From assembly GCA_036971715.1 (NCBI GenBank), contig JAVHJL010000004.1:3906001-3970000 (forward strand): a DNA stretch of 64,000 nucleotides, given 5' to 3'. Within the stretch, counting starts at the first letter, position 1, and the number at the start of each line of letters is the position of its first letter. The notes under the pieces were generated by a model. The model made no database searches and was not told the origin of the DNA. It saw nothing but the letters and a program-made list of their open reading frames with translations. Shown here piece after piece: positions 48,855 to 61,100 of the stretch. The stretch comes from Arthrobotrys musiformis. Taxonomy: Eukaryota > Ascomycota > Orbiliomycetes > Orbiliales > Orbiliaceae. The position numbers and the translations under genes are program-made.

Positions 48855-50205
48855 ATGACAGGGTCATTTTCGGCGCAGGCAATTGCGGCAAACCGAGAGA
48901 ACACCAATTTGGAACCAGAGGTGGCAGCATGGTGGAGCGTAACGGTTGTCATTGCAATCGGTAGATAGTACGTATAGAAGAAGATAAACCCGGGCTAATT
49001 AATAGCTTGACTCCGTGCGGGAAGTAAGGTTAGCTGACAATACTGGAATTAATAGCATCCTAAGAGCAACGAGGAAAGGTTGTAAATTTGACGCCGAGGA
49101 CTGGTTAATGCTACTCGCCTTGGTATGGTATCCTGCGGCCTCTATCAGTTGAAGAAATGATGAAAGTATACGCAAAATAGAGCCTTTGCTAACATAGCAC
49201 ATGGGATTTAGGTTATGTTAACACTCACCCTGTCGTTCATGAACATAAGTCGGTACGGCTTCGACAACCTCCCAGGAGCGAGTCGAAATATTTCAGCTGG
49301 ACTGGATTTAGACCCCAAAGACAGGAATCTGTGGAAAACATACGGCATCCTCGCATGGGTTGGAGAAATCTGTAACATTACGACACAGTATTTGGTCAAA
49401 GGCTGCTTACTACTTGTCTACCATTCCCTTACGTAAGTTTCGTGATATCACAACATGCCTTCTTTCGAGGGTCTAGACGCTTTCAGCTAAGAAGGATCCT
49501 TTGGTACCAGACGGAACCGAAAAACAAATGTCGTCAATAAGGTCGTAGCAGGAATCGTGGCAATTGGCTACTTCATTATCATTATCCTGCTTTTGGCAGC
49601 TTGGTGTCACCCTCTTGAAGCGTACTGGACGCCATCTCTTATGTCGGAAGGTAAGACTTTACATATCTTTGCAGCAGTCAGTATCCTCGAAAGGATATAC
49701 CAGACATCTAAAAATATGACAGCTCACAATTTCTTTGTTCAATTTTCTGCCGTTCGATAATGTAGCACACCGCGCCTGCTATACTTTCATTCCTCACCAC
49801 ATCACCGTACTCGTCGTCAATACGGTAACGGATCTTCTCGTTCTCGCACTACCGATTCCAATGATATGGAAAGTCAAGGTTTCCCATCTCCGGAGGTTTT
49901 TTATCATTGCGATATTCGGGATCGGGATCTTCAGCATAACCGCTTGCATCTGTGCGCGGTCCGCCTTACTTGTCTGGCAACATTACAATAATTCTAACGC
50001 AATGAACTTCAACAGGAACTATGTGGTCTGGATGGCCAGGGAAGTGAGCTCTGCAGTTATTGTGGGAAACCTCTACTACTATGTACCCTTGATCAAGATG
50101 GCCGAGAACTGGGTATCGAAAGTGCAAATGAAAAGGGCTTCGTACCGTCAGGCTGAGAGTCCAGACGTCAAGCAGACTCCACCTTTAGGTGATGGGGGGG
50201 TGTAG
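48855..50205 (+). CDS. Fungal rhodopsin-domain (SAT4/Pth11-like) seven-transmembrane protein
   Basis: Proposed exons 48855-48967, 49056-49122, 49212-49432, 49511-49650 and 49766-50205 encode 326 residues; all introns are GT..AG and every join keeps frame. Seven hydrophobic segments fit the family: WWSVTVVIAIGRYIL (about 26-40), LMLLALVMLTLTLSF, LAWVGEICNITTQYLV, AGIVAIGYFIIIILLLAAWC, ITVLVVNTVTDLLVLALPIP, FFIIAIFGIGIFSITACICA and VVWMAREVSSAVIVGNLYYY. Family hallmarks include FDAEDW after TM1, WCHPLEAYW after TM4 and the TDLLVLALPIPMIWK stretch. Members are plasma-membrane proteins of mostly unknown ligand; some Pth11-like relatives sense host or surface cues. The second and fourth acceptors are my choice between alternatives, because other sites give stops. 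The stop codon sits directly after a G7 run and the +1 frame stays open well beyond. Confidence 0.8.
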
Positions 50206-52804
50206 CAGCTAGTAGGAGCCTTCCCGTCCGAAGCTATTCGAGATCGAACAGGCATTGGGTGCGGGAAGTCAATTTCAAGGCCATGCGGCGCGGAATTGGC
50301 CATGACATACCTAGTTGGAGGAACCAAAAAAATGATGATGATATCGATCCGGTACCCGTTATCATCCAACCAATCGATCAATTCGACGGTCTCGTCGGGC
50401 TCTTGGCGGTGTGTTTGATGTTGAGTTCCCCGAATCGAGTGGGCCTGGGCAGTGTCCGTTTTTAGGGCGGGCCAGGATCCTTCGATTCTTTTGAGCACGG
50501 ACGCTTCTGGCCACAACACAGAAGGGACAGGAGGGCAGGTTCTGGCCCGAAGGAAGAGCATTGAACACTTGATCCAGAGCGAAGCCATTACATCGATTCC
50601 AGTCTCTGGGGACCTGATCCCTGCGGCCTGCTTGGTATTATGATGACTGAGGCTTTTCCCGTAAATTGGGTCACCCCCTTGCATCAGTATTTTCAGTCCA
50701 ATGGAGACGAATGGGGCCGCCTTGTCTTAGATTAACCAGGCAAGGCAACAAAATGCTCAAAGAGGGACGGAGGGCCCCTGTGGAGCTTGTAGGCTGCAGC
50801 CGGTGCAGTCCTTCTGGATGCAAGCGCAGTAACAAAGACGTCTTTGGACTTTTGCATAAGAAGGGGGGCATGGAGTAGAGTGGTCGACGCAGGGAGCTTA
50901 TTGGAAGCTATGGGGGTAGCTTCATATAAACGCGCTAAAGCATAGGCCAGGGATAGTCTATTAACGTAGGGATGGGGTAGGCGACTAGTTTTTGAGGCCG
51001 CGAGGAGTTACTGAGATATGTGATATGCGTATCACCGAAGCCCTTTTGTGTAGTTTTCCAATGCTGATACTATGCTAGTGCTGTACTCAGACCGTATAGG
51101 ACATCAATCAATTAATTAGAGAGACTCATGACCACTAATGTGTAACTTTCCCAAATACCAATGACCGGAATTTGAAAAAGAAAAATATCACGATAGGATA
51201 GGATACCGACCGGATAGTGAGAGACGGGACGGCGGGTAAGCGGATGGCATGCCAGCTATCAGCTGATAGTTACCCCAGTTCGGTTCCAGGGACCAGTTTC
51301 GACACCAAATCCACTACTGAAACTGACTCAGGCAGCTGGATGTCGAGGGAAGCTCATTTCAAGGACCATTACAATTTGGGACAAGGGATGAAGACCGAAT
51401 AAAGCCGAATTCGAATTGTCGATTTCGACCCGTATCCGGTGATTATGGAATGAGGACTTCATGTACTTTTTCCCTTCGATTGAATGCTGACACGTATAGG
51501 CTTCATGCATATGTAGTGTATCCAATAAACCAGGAACCCGGCTATCTAGCTTACAAGGCGAGCGCGGGCCTCAATTCGAATCCAGGATGTGCTGCATACG
51601 ACACTATCGAAAGCAAGTACTTTCTGTGACTATCAATCGTCAAGGACATCCATGTAAACACTTACATATGTATGTACGTACTCATGTATGTATGTACTTA
51701 CATATACTCATGTACTTACATATGTACATGCGTATCATGTACATACATTAAAATTATATTTACATACTCCTCTATGCATTACATATACAGACGTGTGCAG
51801 TCAATGTATGTTGATATGCGTGTATACACAAATGTCTATGTACTTTTACCTACTGACATGTACTCACCTGCACCTGCGCACACCCGCGCCTGGAAACAAA
51901 TATAACATAACATAACATCATCATGAAAACAAACGAGACTCAAAACAGTGCACCCCAAGCTGCTGTGTGTTGCAGAGTCGACCGTTCTAGACTTCCACTA
52001 TTCAAATTTGTATCAGATCGGGGCGCCATCCCTTGCTCTAGATCGGGCGTCACCTACATCTCTAAAATCTCGGTACGTATCTGCAGCCTGGTTCAAACTG
52101 TCGAAAAAGGCCCTTTGTGAAATCGACTTTCAACCTGCATGAACTCACAGGAACGCTGTCTATGTAACGGGACGGGCCTAAGCGCCATTTCGGTTCGAAC
52201 TACCGGGCTTAAGACAGGCCAGGCAGCTTACCCAGGACAGACAATTCTCCTTCGATATGTTTGTTGGTCAATGGACTAATTGACTTCCCCACTGCACATA
52301 ATTCGATGTGCTGGTGCTAGTGCCATAGTGGTCAGCGAATTCGAAAGGGATCCCTACTGCGCACATACATGCAATCCATGATCGATTTCACTTAACATTT
52401 AGGTGCATACCGCTGCAAGGGGAAGTATTCTATCCACTTTGTATTTGGGGGGACTGAGACAAGATAAAATCAGGGCTTCAAAATGGGGAAATCAGGCACC
52501 CACGCCCAGGAGGCTCTCCGTTGGTCCTGGGGTTCGGGACATAAATTTCACCCAAATCCTCGGATCTGGGAGCTGTCTTATGCTCGCATCCAACATCAAT
52601 CTTTCGTTCTAGTTAAATTCTATCTTTTTTTTTCGCTGATCTGCTATATATATCGTTATATCTAATCCTCAAAGCTCGTTGACAAAGTCGATATCCCACA
52701 AGGTGTAACGTAGCTCCAATCGATACCAAAAAACATCACTGCAGCACAGTAAAAACCCGGTAGAAAATAAAAACCAGTCGCGCCAACTTACAAAATATTC
52801 AAGA
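50206..52804. other. Intergenic region with microsatellite
   Basis: 2.6 kb without a supportable gene. Bases 50206-50463 are open in the +1 frame relative to the upstream gene. A 178-codon minus-strand frame (50684-50148) overlaps the 3' end of the 7TM gene and shows no family. A TACATATG/TATG-type tetranucleotide repeat occupies 51663-51748. Confidence 0.5.
51663..51748. repeat. Imperfect TATG/TACA tetranucleotide repeat
   Basis: About 85 bases of interrupted TATG, TACG and TACA units with internal palindromes such as TACATATGTA. Confidence 0.8.
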
Positions 52805-53820
52805 ATGAATACCCTTCGGCCGAGTCTAGAAGATCTCGAGAGATCCGTTTTTGTTCGACCGCTTGACCGGCAGCGACAGGAAGAATTAGATAGCGAGGTC
52901 TCTTACTTCGAGCGTTTCCTGAAAAACGAGACAGCAGGCGATATTCGAGAGTGTCTTGGAATCCCACATTCAGAACTCTGGCATAGAACAAAGGTAAATT
53001 AATTTATTCATTGGCCCCATAAAAAAAATCTTTTAAAAAAGGCGCCCTTCTAGTCATACAAACCCTACACTTCACGATCTTGATCTCGTCCCTTCCATGG
53101 TCATTCTAATCCTGGAGTTGTGTTGGAGTCGGTGGTACAAAGTTAGAAATTCAGGCATGGGCGGGGTGTTCGGTGCTGGGGCATGTGCTTGCATGGAAAT
53201 GTGATCAAGCTGCTGACATACCACACTAATTTACGTAGAAAATCGTGTCCATGATATGCACACATTATACTACCTTTCACAATCTCGACAGATTCAAAAA
53301 GTCCTCGCTCATCGACGAAACACATCTAGCTCGATTGATAGATTCAATCGCATGTCAGGACGATATCCTCAGAATCATCCAAGAAAGAAAATATCTCAAA
53401 AGCTACATCCGCTGGCTCATAATGAACCATACACGAGGAAACCACGCCCTGGTAAATAAAATGACCAGGACTGAACGCAGAAGTTTGTCGATTGACCTCG
53501 ATAGCTCAGCCCAAGGCGCAACTTCACGGCCGAGCTCTCGCAGACAGTCAAACGCAATGTACATTCCAGAGGAGATGTATGGGGCCATGAGTCCACGTCA
53601 TAGTAGGCGGAACTCTGCTTATTTTCCAGACCACGGCGACAGCTTTTCAAACTACAGAATGAGCGAGGAGGGATACCACTACGACGCATCTCACCATCCT
53701 CCTTCTTCTTCTTCCAGGTCATCATTCGACAGCAATATGTCGCCTACGATGTCGCCACGGCGGCAAAGCATCATGAAAATCACAGACATTCTCAACACGG
53801 AAGGGATAAGGGAGTACTAG
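52805..53820 (+). CDS. Unrecognised protein with helical N-terminal half and basic Ser-rich tail (RRxS sites)
   Basis: Two exons, 52805-52993 and 53239-53820, encode 256 residues; the 245-base intron (GTAAAT..GTAG) joins ...WHRTK to KIVSMIC. Residues 1-135 are charged, without low complexity, and look helical (for example RLIDSIACQDDILRIIQERK). From about 140 the sequence is disordered and rich in Ser, Arg, Pro and Tyr. It contains three perfect RRxS kinase-type sites (Ser167, Ser189, Ser240) and an RRSLS variant at 143-147, plus repeated SPR motifs (181-183, 235-237). There is no signal peptide or membrane helix. I do not recognise the family. The tail suggests a cytosolic or nuclear protein regulated by an AGC kinase such as PKA, which is inference only. 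Protein-like composition and a clean splice join support that it is real. Confidence 0.68.
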
Positions 53821-55129
53821 AGCTCCAATGATACGTTCAAATGTTCTTTGCATGCAATTTGGGAATGGGTGGGGTGATAAAACTGCTATGAAAAACGAAG
53901 GAGTTAGGATCTTTTTCTCTTTCCTAACCAGTCAGTTAGGGCAAAACTATTATTTTTGAAATTTTGGGACTTCAACTGGGACTATCTATTATTCCACCGG
54001 CGTTCAAAACTTTTTCTTTTTTTCTTTTTCTTTTTCCACCCTCTTCAACTCTCTTCTCTGGGTAAAACAAGTTTGGCGACCTTGTATCATTCCTGATTTT
54101 TGTCTTGTCTTCTTTCTCTTTACTTTTCCCTATGCCGGCGTCCAGCATTTAGAGATTTATCTTTTGAGCAAGTAACATTGTTAGCACCTCGATGGTGGAC
54201 ATGTTCTGCATATACCCTAATGTTATTCCTCACATACTATCTAAAACCTACCAGGCCCCAAAAAAAACCTAGAACCATGAAATATCAAGCTGCTTCACAG
54301 CTCTCACGCGAGCCAGATCACATTTTCCAAGTTCGTGAATCAATTATTATCTTCAATTGAGAAACTGTGTTCTTTTGTAGACGTGCATATGCATATGCAT
54401 ACTAAATGCAATAAAAGTGTTCTAAATGTAGCTCCCTTGTATATAGCTTGTCGACGGTACTTAACATACAACCGTATACGCACAAACAGAAAAAACCTAG
54501 CCTTTACAATCAAAGCGAAATTCAAAATTATCATAAAATCTTTTAAAGATAAGCACCAATACTTCTACGAAATGTGATCGCACTATGCGTCAAGATCTGT
54601 TTCGTGAAATAATTGTTCAATTGGTTTCCAATTAGTCGCGAAGGCGCCAACAAGATCACTCGACGCTACCAGACTTAGCTCTGAGCTTACTGGAGATCTA
54701 TACCTTTGGCGGGATTTTACTAGACCGGTAGCAGGTCATAATTCCTCCATCCTGCCACGAGTTGGAAAATGTTGCAGGTATTACCACGGTTGGTGTTGAC
54801 ACCGCAAAGGGAATCGAACCACACACCATTGCAGACAACATAATGCAACGTTCTCGAGACCTCCACAACGGAATGACGCATTTAGGCACACTGCTATTTG
54901 TTGGTACTTAAAATATAATACCCACGAACGGGGAACTGGTTAGCCTCGCCGTGATCATTTTCTTTTAGAAAGAAAAAAAAAGGAAAAAGCCAGATATGTG
55001 CATTGAGATTGGATCGAAAACATTTAAGCATGCATCTCGAAAGTTCCTCCACTGGCCACCTGGCCGACATGGACGCAAGGGCTACATAATCGTGGCCTGC
55101 TTGAACATCATGTAGCCGCATCCACATCC

Positions 55130-55171
55130 TCACAATTCACAATTCACAATTAATATTCACAATTCACAATT
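55130..55171. repeat. TCACAAT heptanucleotide repeat
   Basis: Several copies of TCACAAT, interrupted once by an AT-rich spacer. Confidence 0.75.
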
Positions 55172-56464
55172 GCACAAAACTTACCTCAGGCTACCATGGA
55201 TACCTAGAATCGTCAATAAAAATACGACTAGCCTCACTCCATGGGAATTTTGATGCGGGTTCTAATGCGCAATTAATGCGCGCACACTTAACCGTACTGT
55301 GGATCTATAGACGATATGCATGACTCAAAACTTGACTTACATTCTCGAGACGGCGCAGGGCCCACGACAGTGAATTCCTCTAACCCTGGTAGATCTGACC
55401 CAATAAATACCGTTTTCCTACGATTTTGCCAACTTCCGATAACGATTGCAGAAGTTTTACCAGTCACCCCTCTCGTCCCTGGCATAAAAACGGATTTCTG
55501 CCGTATTTGAGCATTCCAATGTCAAATAACTATCAAGCGGGGAATGAGATCTATTGACTGGGGCGGGATAGATGATATCGGGCATGCAAACTATGTTCCT
55601 ACGGCCGAGGGGCGAGAAGCAAAGCTCTTGTTTGGGCGCTCCTGCAGTATCAATCAATGGAGTTTGTAGATTAGAATACGTGGCCTAGACGTCTTCTTGC
55701 AAAAGGAATCGAATAACAAGAACATGGGAGGAAGCTTTGTCTTAATTTCAGAGCTGGCAACGTTGTAACATCGATACATGGGCAGGCCCCTACCTGCGAT
55801 TTGTGTTCATTCTTTTTGATCGATGAACCTCCCCCCCGACGGTCTTGCGCGCCTAGTTTCGGATCCCACCTTGAACCAAATAACTAACAAAAACAGCTCC
55901 ATTGATCCCTAGCACCATGAAGAGGGCGTATGGCATCACGTCCAGACGTCTGCTCATGACGAGGTGTCTTGTAGGCCGGTAAGGTCTGGGAACGAGATCA
56001 GGTAAGGTCCAAATTTCGAATAGCATGAGAATTCGTGATCCCTAGCACTGATATCGAATTACATTAGTAACATTCAGAAATAGCTTTTACTCGAGATCTC
56101 GAGAAGCTGGCCTTTAATAAAATTCGAAAGGAGAAATTATTGAGGTTCTCTGGGTATCTAAATGAGATGCTTATGGCAATTATGACACCCAATTCCCCGG
56201 AATATGGTCCACCAAATCCAGGTCTCTACAGGAGTATTTTTCAAAAAGGCCACATAATATATAGATTCGGTGCCGCAAAACGACCATCGAGGCCAATCGT
56301 TCCTGGTGCCCAGTCTACGGCCATGCACCTCTAGCCAAGTCAATTGCAAACATCAGTCTATTGGTATGATATATGCCCAGACGGCCTACGCAAATTAAAC
56401 CCTCGAGTAACAGGCATAATCTTTTACCAATACACTACTCCCGTTAAATTACATGTATACATCA

Positions 56465-56509
56465 AGCTCGACGTCTCAGAGCTCGACGTCTCAGAGCTCG
56501 ACGTCTCAG
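56465..56509. repeat. Three tandem copies of a 15-base unit
   Basis: The unit AGCTCGACGTCTCAG is repeated three times without change. The period is a multiple of three and in one forward frame it reads as repeated ELDVS. Confidence 0.9.
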
Positions 56510-56968
56510 AGCCAGTGCGGACACTTAGAGCGTCCTGACCTCACCGTCTATGCAACACGGTGTGTTGGCAAAATACCACACGAAAGTCCCAAAAAGAGTA
56601 ACCACCTATTATGTATGGTAGGCTGTTGCAGTCATGTTGCACAGCAATACGTGCCATAGAATAGGCTAGCCACGAGGCTAATGCTACAGCTCAATTTCCG
56701 TCTGAAATAGGAGGTTCGATTCAGCATAGTGAAAATGGAAATGAAATTAAAATCGTCTATCATAAATTAACAGGATTATAAGAAGATTGGTCCTTCGGGC
56801 GGCATCGCAATACTGTACTAATGAACTCGACAAAATTTAAAAGGAAAATATGAAAATCTCAAGCTAACACGAAAAGGAAACATATTCTCCAAACGCCCAT
56901 AGCATACCCATAATATTCCCACTGTGTGCCGCCCCAAACTCCGTATATCAACTGATTGAAAACACAAA

Positions 56969-58168
56969 CTACCCAACCCAGTAACTCTCGATTTTCCTCC
57001 CAAAGAAACACCTTTGTGCATTGCAAGACACGAAACCCTTGGCAACTTCCCCCCTTCTGAATTTTTGATAAGTGCAGTCGCAAAATCTCAGAAGCCTTTG
57101 GTCTCCCTGCCTAGCCATCTCCAACCGGCTTTGGATGACTTGCATCGCCCCGGGTAACTTTTCAAACATCTTATACCATGCCTCATCCGATGGCCTGTAT
57201 TCCGGCCCGCCTCTCTTAAGCATCGCTGTCCAGAAGTGGAACCCGTCCCCGCCAATAAGCACAAAGAGCCGGTTTATATGTTGGTCCAAGAGATCCCTTA
57301 GATCATCGAAATCTTCTTTGTCCAGGGTCCTTAACGCGGTGTCTCGTCTGAATACCTCTGTTGATGGTATTTGATCTTGTATCAGGTCAAAGATCTCCTC
57401 GTTCTTTTGTAGGATTGGCAGTTTTTCTAGAACTCGCATGTTCTCGAGATCTTTCATGTCCTGTAACAACATGATCTTGATCAAGATCATGCTTAAGCAG
57501 TAGTATTCGTTCGGAACCTTTTTGCGGATAAAGTCAAGTGGTTCAAACGGATCCTGAACCGACTCCCAGATCTCTGAGTCTAGTTTACCATTCACCAGAT
57601 TAAACGGAACCAAGTCTTCCAAATCCCGCCGACTATAATGAATAGCATCTTTTGAGTAGCTATCTCGATCTTCGTCGTCCATGAATAACCATTTGCTAAA
57701 GTCGTATGCATCTTGGTCCCGTCCGAGCATAATCATATACAAAGGGGTTTGGTTCCGCAACCAGACCGAAGTTCCGTTCCAGCACAACCTGTGCATTTCC
57801 AAGCCATGCTCTACGCATGCTTCGAGGGCCTCCCTCGTACCGACCTTAAGCAGAGCCTCGACCACTGTTCGCTTCGCATTTCTATAATCCTGCGTCTCGT
57901 GGAATTCGGTAAACCGGCCGATGGCATTTTTGAATGGTTGGCTGGGGCATTTTCTGTTCCCCGAGAATCGTTTGAGTTTTCGGTATTCGGCGCGGTATCG
58001 CGAGCAAGCGGTTGCCAACTCTGTGCATGCTTCTTTGTGCTGGGAGAGGTGCGAACGGCGGTGCTCTCTCGAACAGTAGAAGACGTATTGGCAGTATTCG
58101 CAGGCTTGGAGGTTTTCGAATTTATCGCAGCCTGGGAACTCGCATCTGGATTGTAGAGGGGTTGCCAT
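56969..58168 (-). CDS. MYND-type zinc-finger protein
   Basis: A single exon encodes 399 residues. The start is the ATG at 58168; the frame extends two codons further only through a GTG. A MYND finger occupies residues 9-48 with the ligand pattern Cys9, Cys14, Cys23, Cys26, Cys32, His36 or His40, His44 and Cys48 (CEFPGC, CEYCQYVFYC, HKEAC). The remaining 350 residues are mostly helical and charged, with no SET domain, so this is not an obvious lysine methyltransferase. MYND fingers bind Pro-rich peptides or act in protein contacts. Many Pezizomycotina genomes carry families of such stand-alone MYND proteins of unknown role, and this looks like one. No intron or frame damage is seen. Neighbours do not help to assign a function. 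Confidence 0.85.
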   Translation of the reverse strand: MATPLQSRCEFPGCDKFENLQACEYCQYVFYCSREHRRSHLSQHKEACTELATACSRYRAEYRKLKRFSGNRKCPSQPFKNAIGRFTEFHETQDYRNAKRTVVEALLKVGTREALEACVEHGLEMHRLCWNGTSVWLRNQTPLYMIMLGRDQDAYDFSKWLFMDDEDRDSYSKDAIHYSRRDLEDLVPFNLVNGKLDSEIWESVQDPFEPLDFIRKKVPNEYYCLSMILIKIMLLQDMKDLENMRVLEKLPILQKNEEIFDLIQDQIPSTEVFRRDTALRTLDKEDFDDLRDLLDQHINRLFVLIGGDGFHFWTAMLKRGGPEYRPSDEAWYKMFEKLPGAMQVIQSRLEMARQGDQRLLRFCDCTYQKFRRGEVAKGFVSCNAQRCFFGRKIESYWVG

Positions 58169-61100
58169 CTTCACAAAGTAGAGCGGAGGGCTTTTGATTC
58201 TTCTTCCTAGGATCCCAAGTTAGCACATATAGCTATAGTAATAGAAGTCTCAAAATAGCTATCTATTGACCATACCTGAATACTCCCCTCCCCAGATGAC
58301 GTAGCGTCAGTAGGCTAGGTTATATTATCGATATAGATAACTATGGTGATAGCCAAGGGGTCTTGATGTCCCACAAATTTGCAAATCCGAGGTAGGTTAG
58401 GCGATATATATTCGATAAAAGGCCCTTCGAAACTTATTTTTTCAAGGCTAAGTTACAAGTTATAGTATATGTAGCAGAAATATATACTAAACAATGTTTG
58501 CAACTATAAGGATACTATCCACGATAAGGACTAGATTCAAATGATCTCTCAACTATCACGGATACAGCTGGCGGCGAGATTCATCTTTTTATAAATCTCT
58601 TCTTCCTCTTCTCACTCCACCCCGCTAAACATGCTAGGTTACCAAGAACTCTAAAAAGCCTTGATCTGATAATCTTTTTCCCCTCTTCCCAATAAACTCC
58701 ACCGATCCGCTGTGCAGCTGCCATAAAAAATTCGAAACGTAAAAGAACCTATAAAGTATGGTGTTTGTATCAAATGTTCCCGTCTCCAAACGGACCCCAA
58801 GACTAATAGGCGACAGCAAGGCCTTTAATACGCTATAACAGGCTGAACAGCTACTAATCCGCTTCGGGGACCCCCTCTTGCATTGGGATGCAGATGTCTA
58901 CGTCCTTCCCTACCCCCCTACACCCCTCTTCCTCCAAAGTCTCATAAACGTCAGTCAACCCGACCCAACAGGATGATTTGCTCGGCTATAGTTCTCTTCT
59001 TAGCCCCCCTCCACCTCGATACTGGGAAAATACCACGATATGTACGAATGACAGCTGAATTGTACTTACCGTATATGCATACGAGGTGGCTTATTCCCAC
59101 ACCTTAGGCTTTTCACCCTTAAGCTAGTAAAATAATACACTTAAATCACAATGGCACACGCGAATGGTCAGGCGCACACAAGACGTTATGGGATTCGGCT
59201 TGCCCGTTCTGGATATAGACGTTTGAGCCGTTACTTTTCGCTAAACCGAGTGGCTATGGAAAGGGCTTGCATCCCGAACGAAAAACCGTCTTCCTATCCT
59301 CTTCCCTCGTTTTTTTCTCCCTCGGAAGAGACATTTACGATGTGTCTGTGCATGTACCTATCGATTAGAGTAGTTCTAAGAAGTAAAAAGAAGACTAGTA
59401 GTGGGATTTACCGGTTCCTGATACACCTGATACATAACCGGTTCATGCATTACAAGGGCAGAGAAAGAAACCTCTAGGCTGTAGAACGCCTCTATACAGC
59501 TCTCGACCTCCGAAAGGATTCTATGCTTCCTATCAAGGGGATCTGTCGTTTCAGGCGTCGAAAACGAAGAAACGGTGTCCAAGGTGTAGACGGAACTGCA
59601 TGTATTATCGGGCTTTCCGTTTTTCGAAGTGATAATATTTAACCTTGATGTATGGAACGCACATATAGTTTAAGGGAGTCTATATTATAATATTTAAACC
59701 CCCTCCGCGTCTCGACGGAGGGAGGAAAGGATAGCCTGGGATCGTATGCATGATTGAGTCAGAAATGCCAGGGCTCATTGGGCCCCGGCGAACGTTCTTT
59801 GCGTGTGTTTCTTATATCATAGGCTCGATATAGCCGTCAAACTTAGCAAGTGTATACCATGTCCCTATAAATGATTTGGGTTTCTAATGTCCAAGGGGGT
59901 ACGTTTCGTGCTGGGTGGGCGTGGCTTGCATAGGCGGTGTCATCATCAGGTGTCAATCCCTCGACAAATTACAACAAGGCCCATATGCATCCTCCAACCT
60001 AGTTGCAGTTGTTCAGCATGTCTTTTTTGTTTTCTTCAAGGCGCATCGGATGCGACTTCTTTGAAGGGAACTTTGCCACTTTATGGAGGCTGGTATGTGA
60101 GACTAGCCATAGAACGGAGTTCTAGTTCTAGAACGCTGAAGTCCGGGGTTTTGTTTCAGCAAAAACACCACACCTAAAACACAAATCGACGAAAGGCGCC
60201 GCCGAGGGACTGCACCCGCATATTGAATATAAAAATACCACATGGAGATCTAGCCGCAGAGCGCCCGCATCCGAAATTGGAAACTGATAGTAGCTGGAGG
60301 AAGGGAGAAAAGAAACGAGAAGAAAAAAGAAAACGATTAATTGCATCATGATTATATATACATAACATATACAATAATTATATAGCTGACTTCGAACTTT
60401 CAACTTTTTTTATAGAGCATACACACTCTTGTTCCAGTGTAGCTTCTCATTGCAGAGTAGCAAATATTGAGCTCCTATCACAAGCTTCGACACGCAGTAT
60501 AAAAGTAATCTGCTTCCAGCAACGTTATTGAATACATGATAGATGTCCGGACGAGCACCAGGTGCACAAAACGTTGTTGTGCATCTCGGGTCGCACACCG
60601 GACATGAACCAAACACACCACCGGATCAAGATAATCGGGTTCCGCTCCAAGATCGATTATCGAGTGGCGTTTTCAATATCAATCCGATTGGGTCGCACAA
60701 CATGGCAAAGCCAATGAAACAAATTGTTCCTTGTATTTGTTTTTGGCTCGTGACGGGATTGTGCATCAAGCCAAAGGTGTCTTCTTAAATTTCAAGATTT
60801 GTGAAGTAAACTTCCAGAGAGCATTAAGTTATAGGTTATGTCCAAAGAATCCAACGTCCCTGCCAGTATGATGGCCCATATAATCACGCGAGTAGATACA
60901 GAATAGTATGTGAATATGAACTTAATGAATAAGAATGAAATGAAGACTAACGTCAAGAAAAGAAAAATGAAGATCGTAAGGAGAAACCCATCACACCCGC
61001 TTGTCCGTACTATATACATGGCGTAAAAATTTAAAGGCCCAAGAAAGAAAAAAAATCGGCAGGAGAAAAAGACAAAGGAAATATAAACGCGGCTATATAT

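Larger units (their letters stand above)
53821..56968. other. Intergenic region with possible gene remnants
   Basis: 3.1 kb with no intact recognised gene. Short protein-like frames occur at 54625-54911 (+, two frames), 56071-56334 (+, 87 codons, no early ATG) and 56026-55853 (-, 57 codons with one membrane-like helix). A TCACAAT-type repeat lies at 55130-55171 and a 15-base tandem repeat at 56465-56509. The fragments may be decayed genes or chance. Confidence 0.45.

Noticed and set aside
49024..49064. Extra 18-base micro-exon (49006-49023) in the 7TM gene
   Set aside because: It would require a 38-base and a 32-41-base intron; a single 88-base intron (48968-49055) keeps frame and gives the expected RYILRATRKG join.
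50148..50684. 178-codon minus-strand frame
   Set aside because: Overlaps the 3' end of the 7TM gene in antisense and has no family signature.
54800..54835. GGTTCGATTCC-like B-box on the minus strand suggesting a tRNA
   Set aside because: The sequences flanking the loop do not form a T-arm stem and no acceptor stem or anticodon arm is found.
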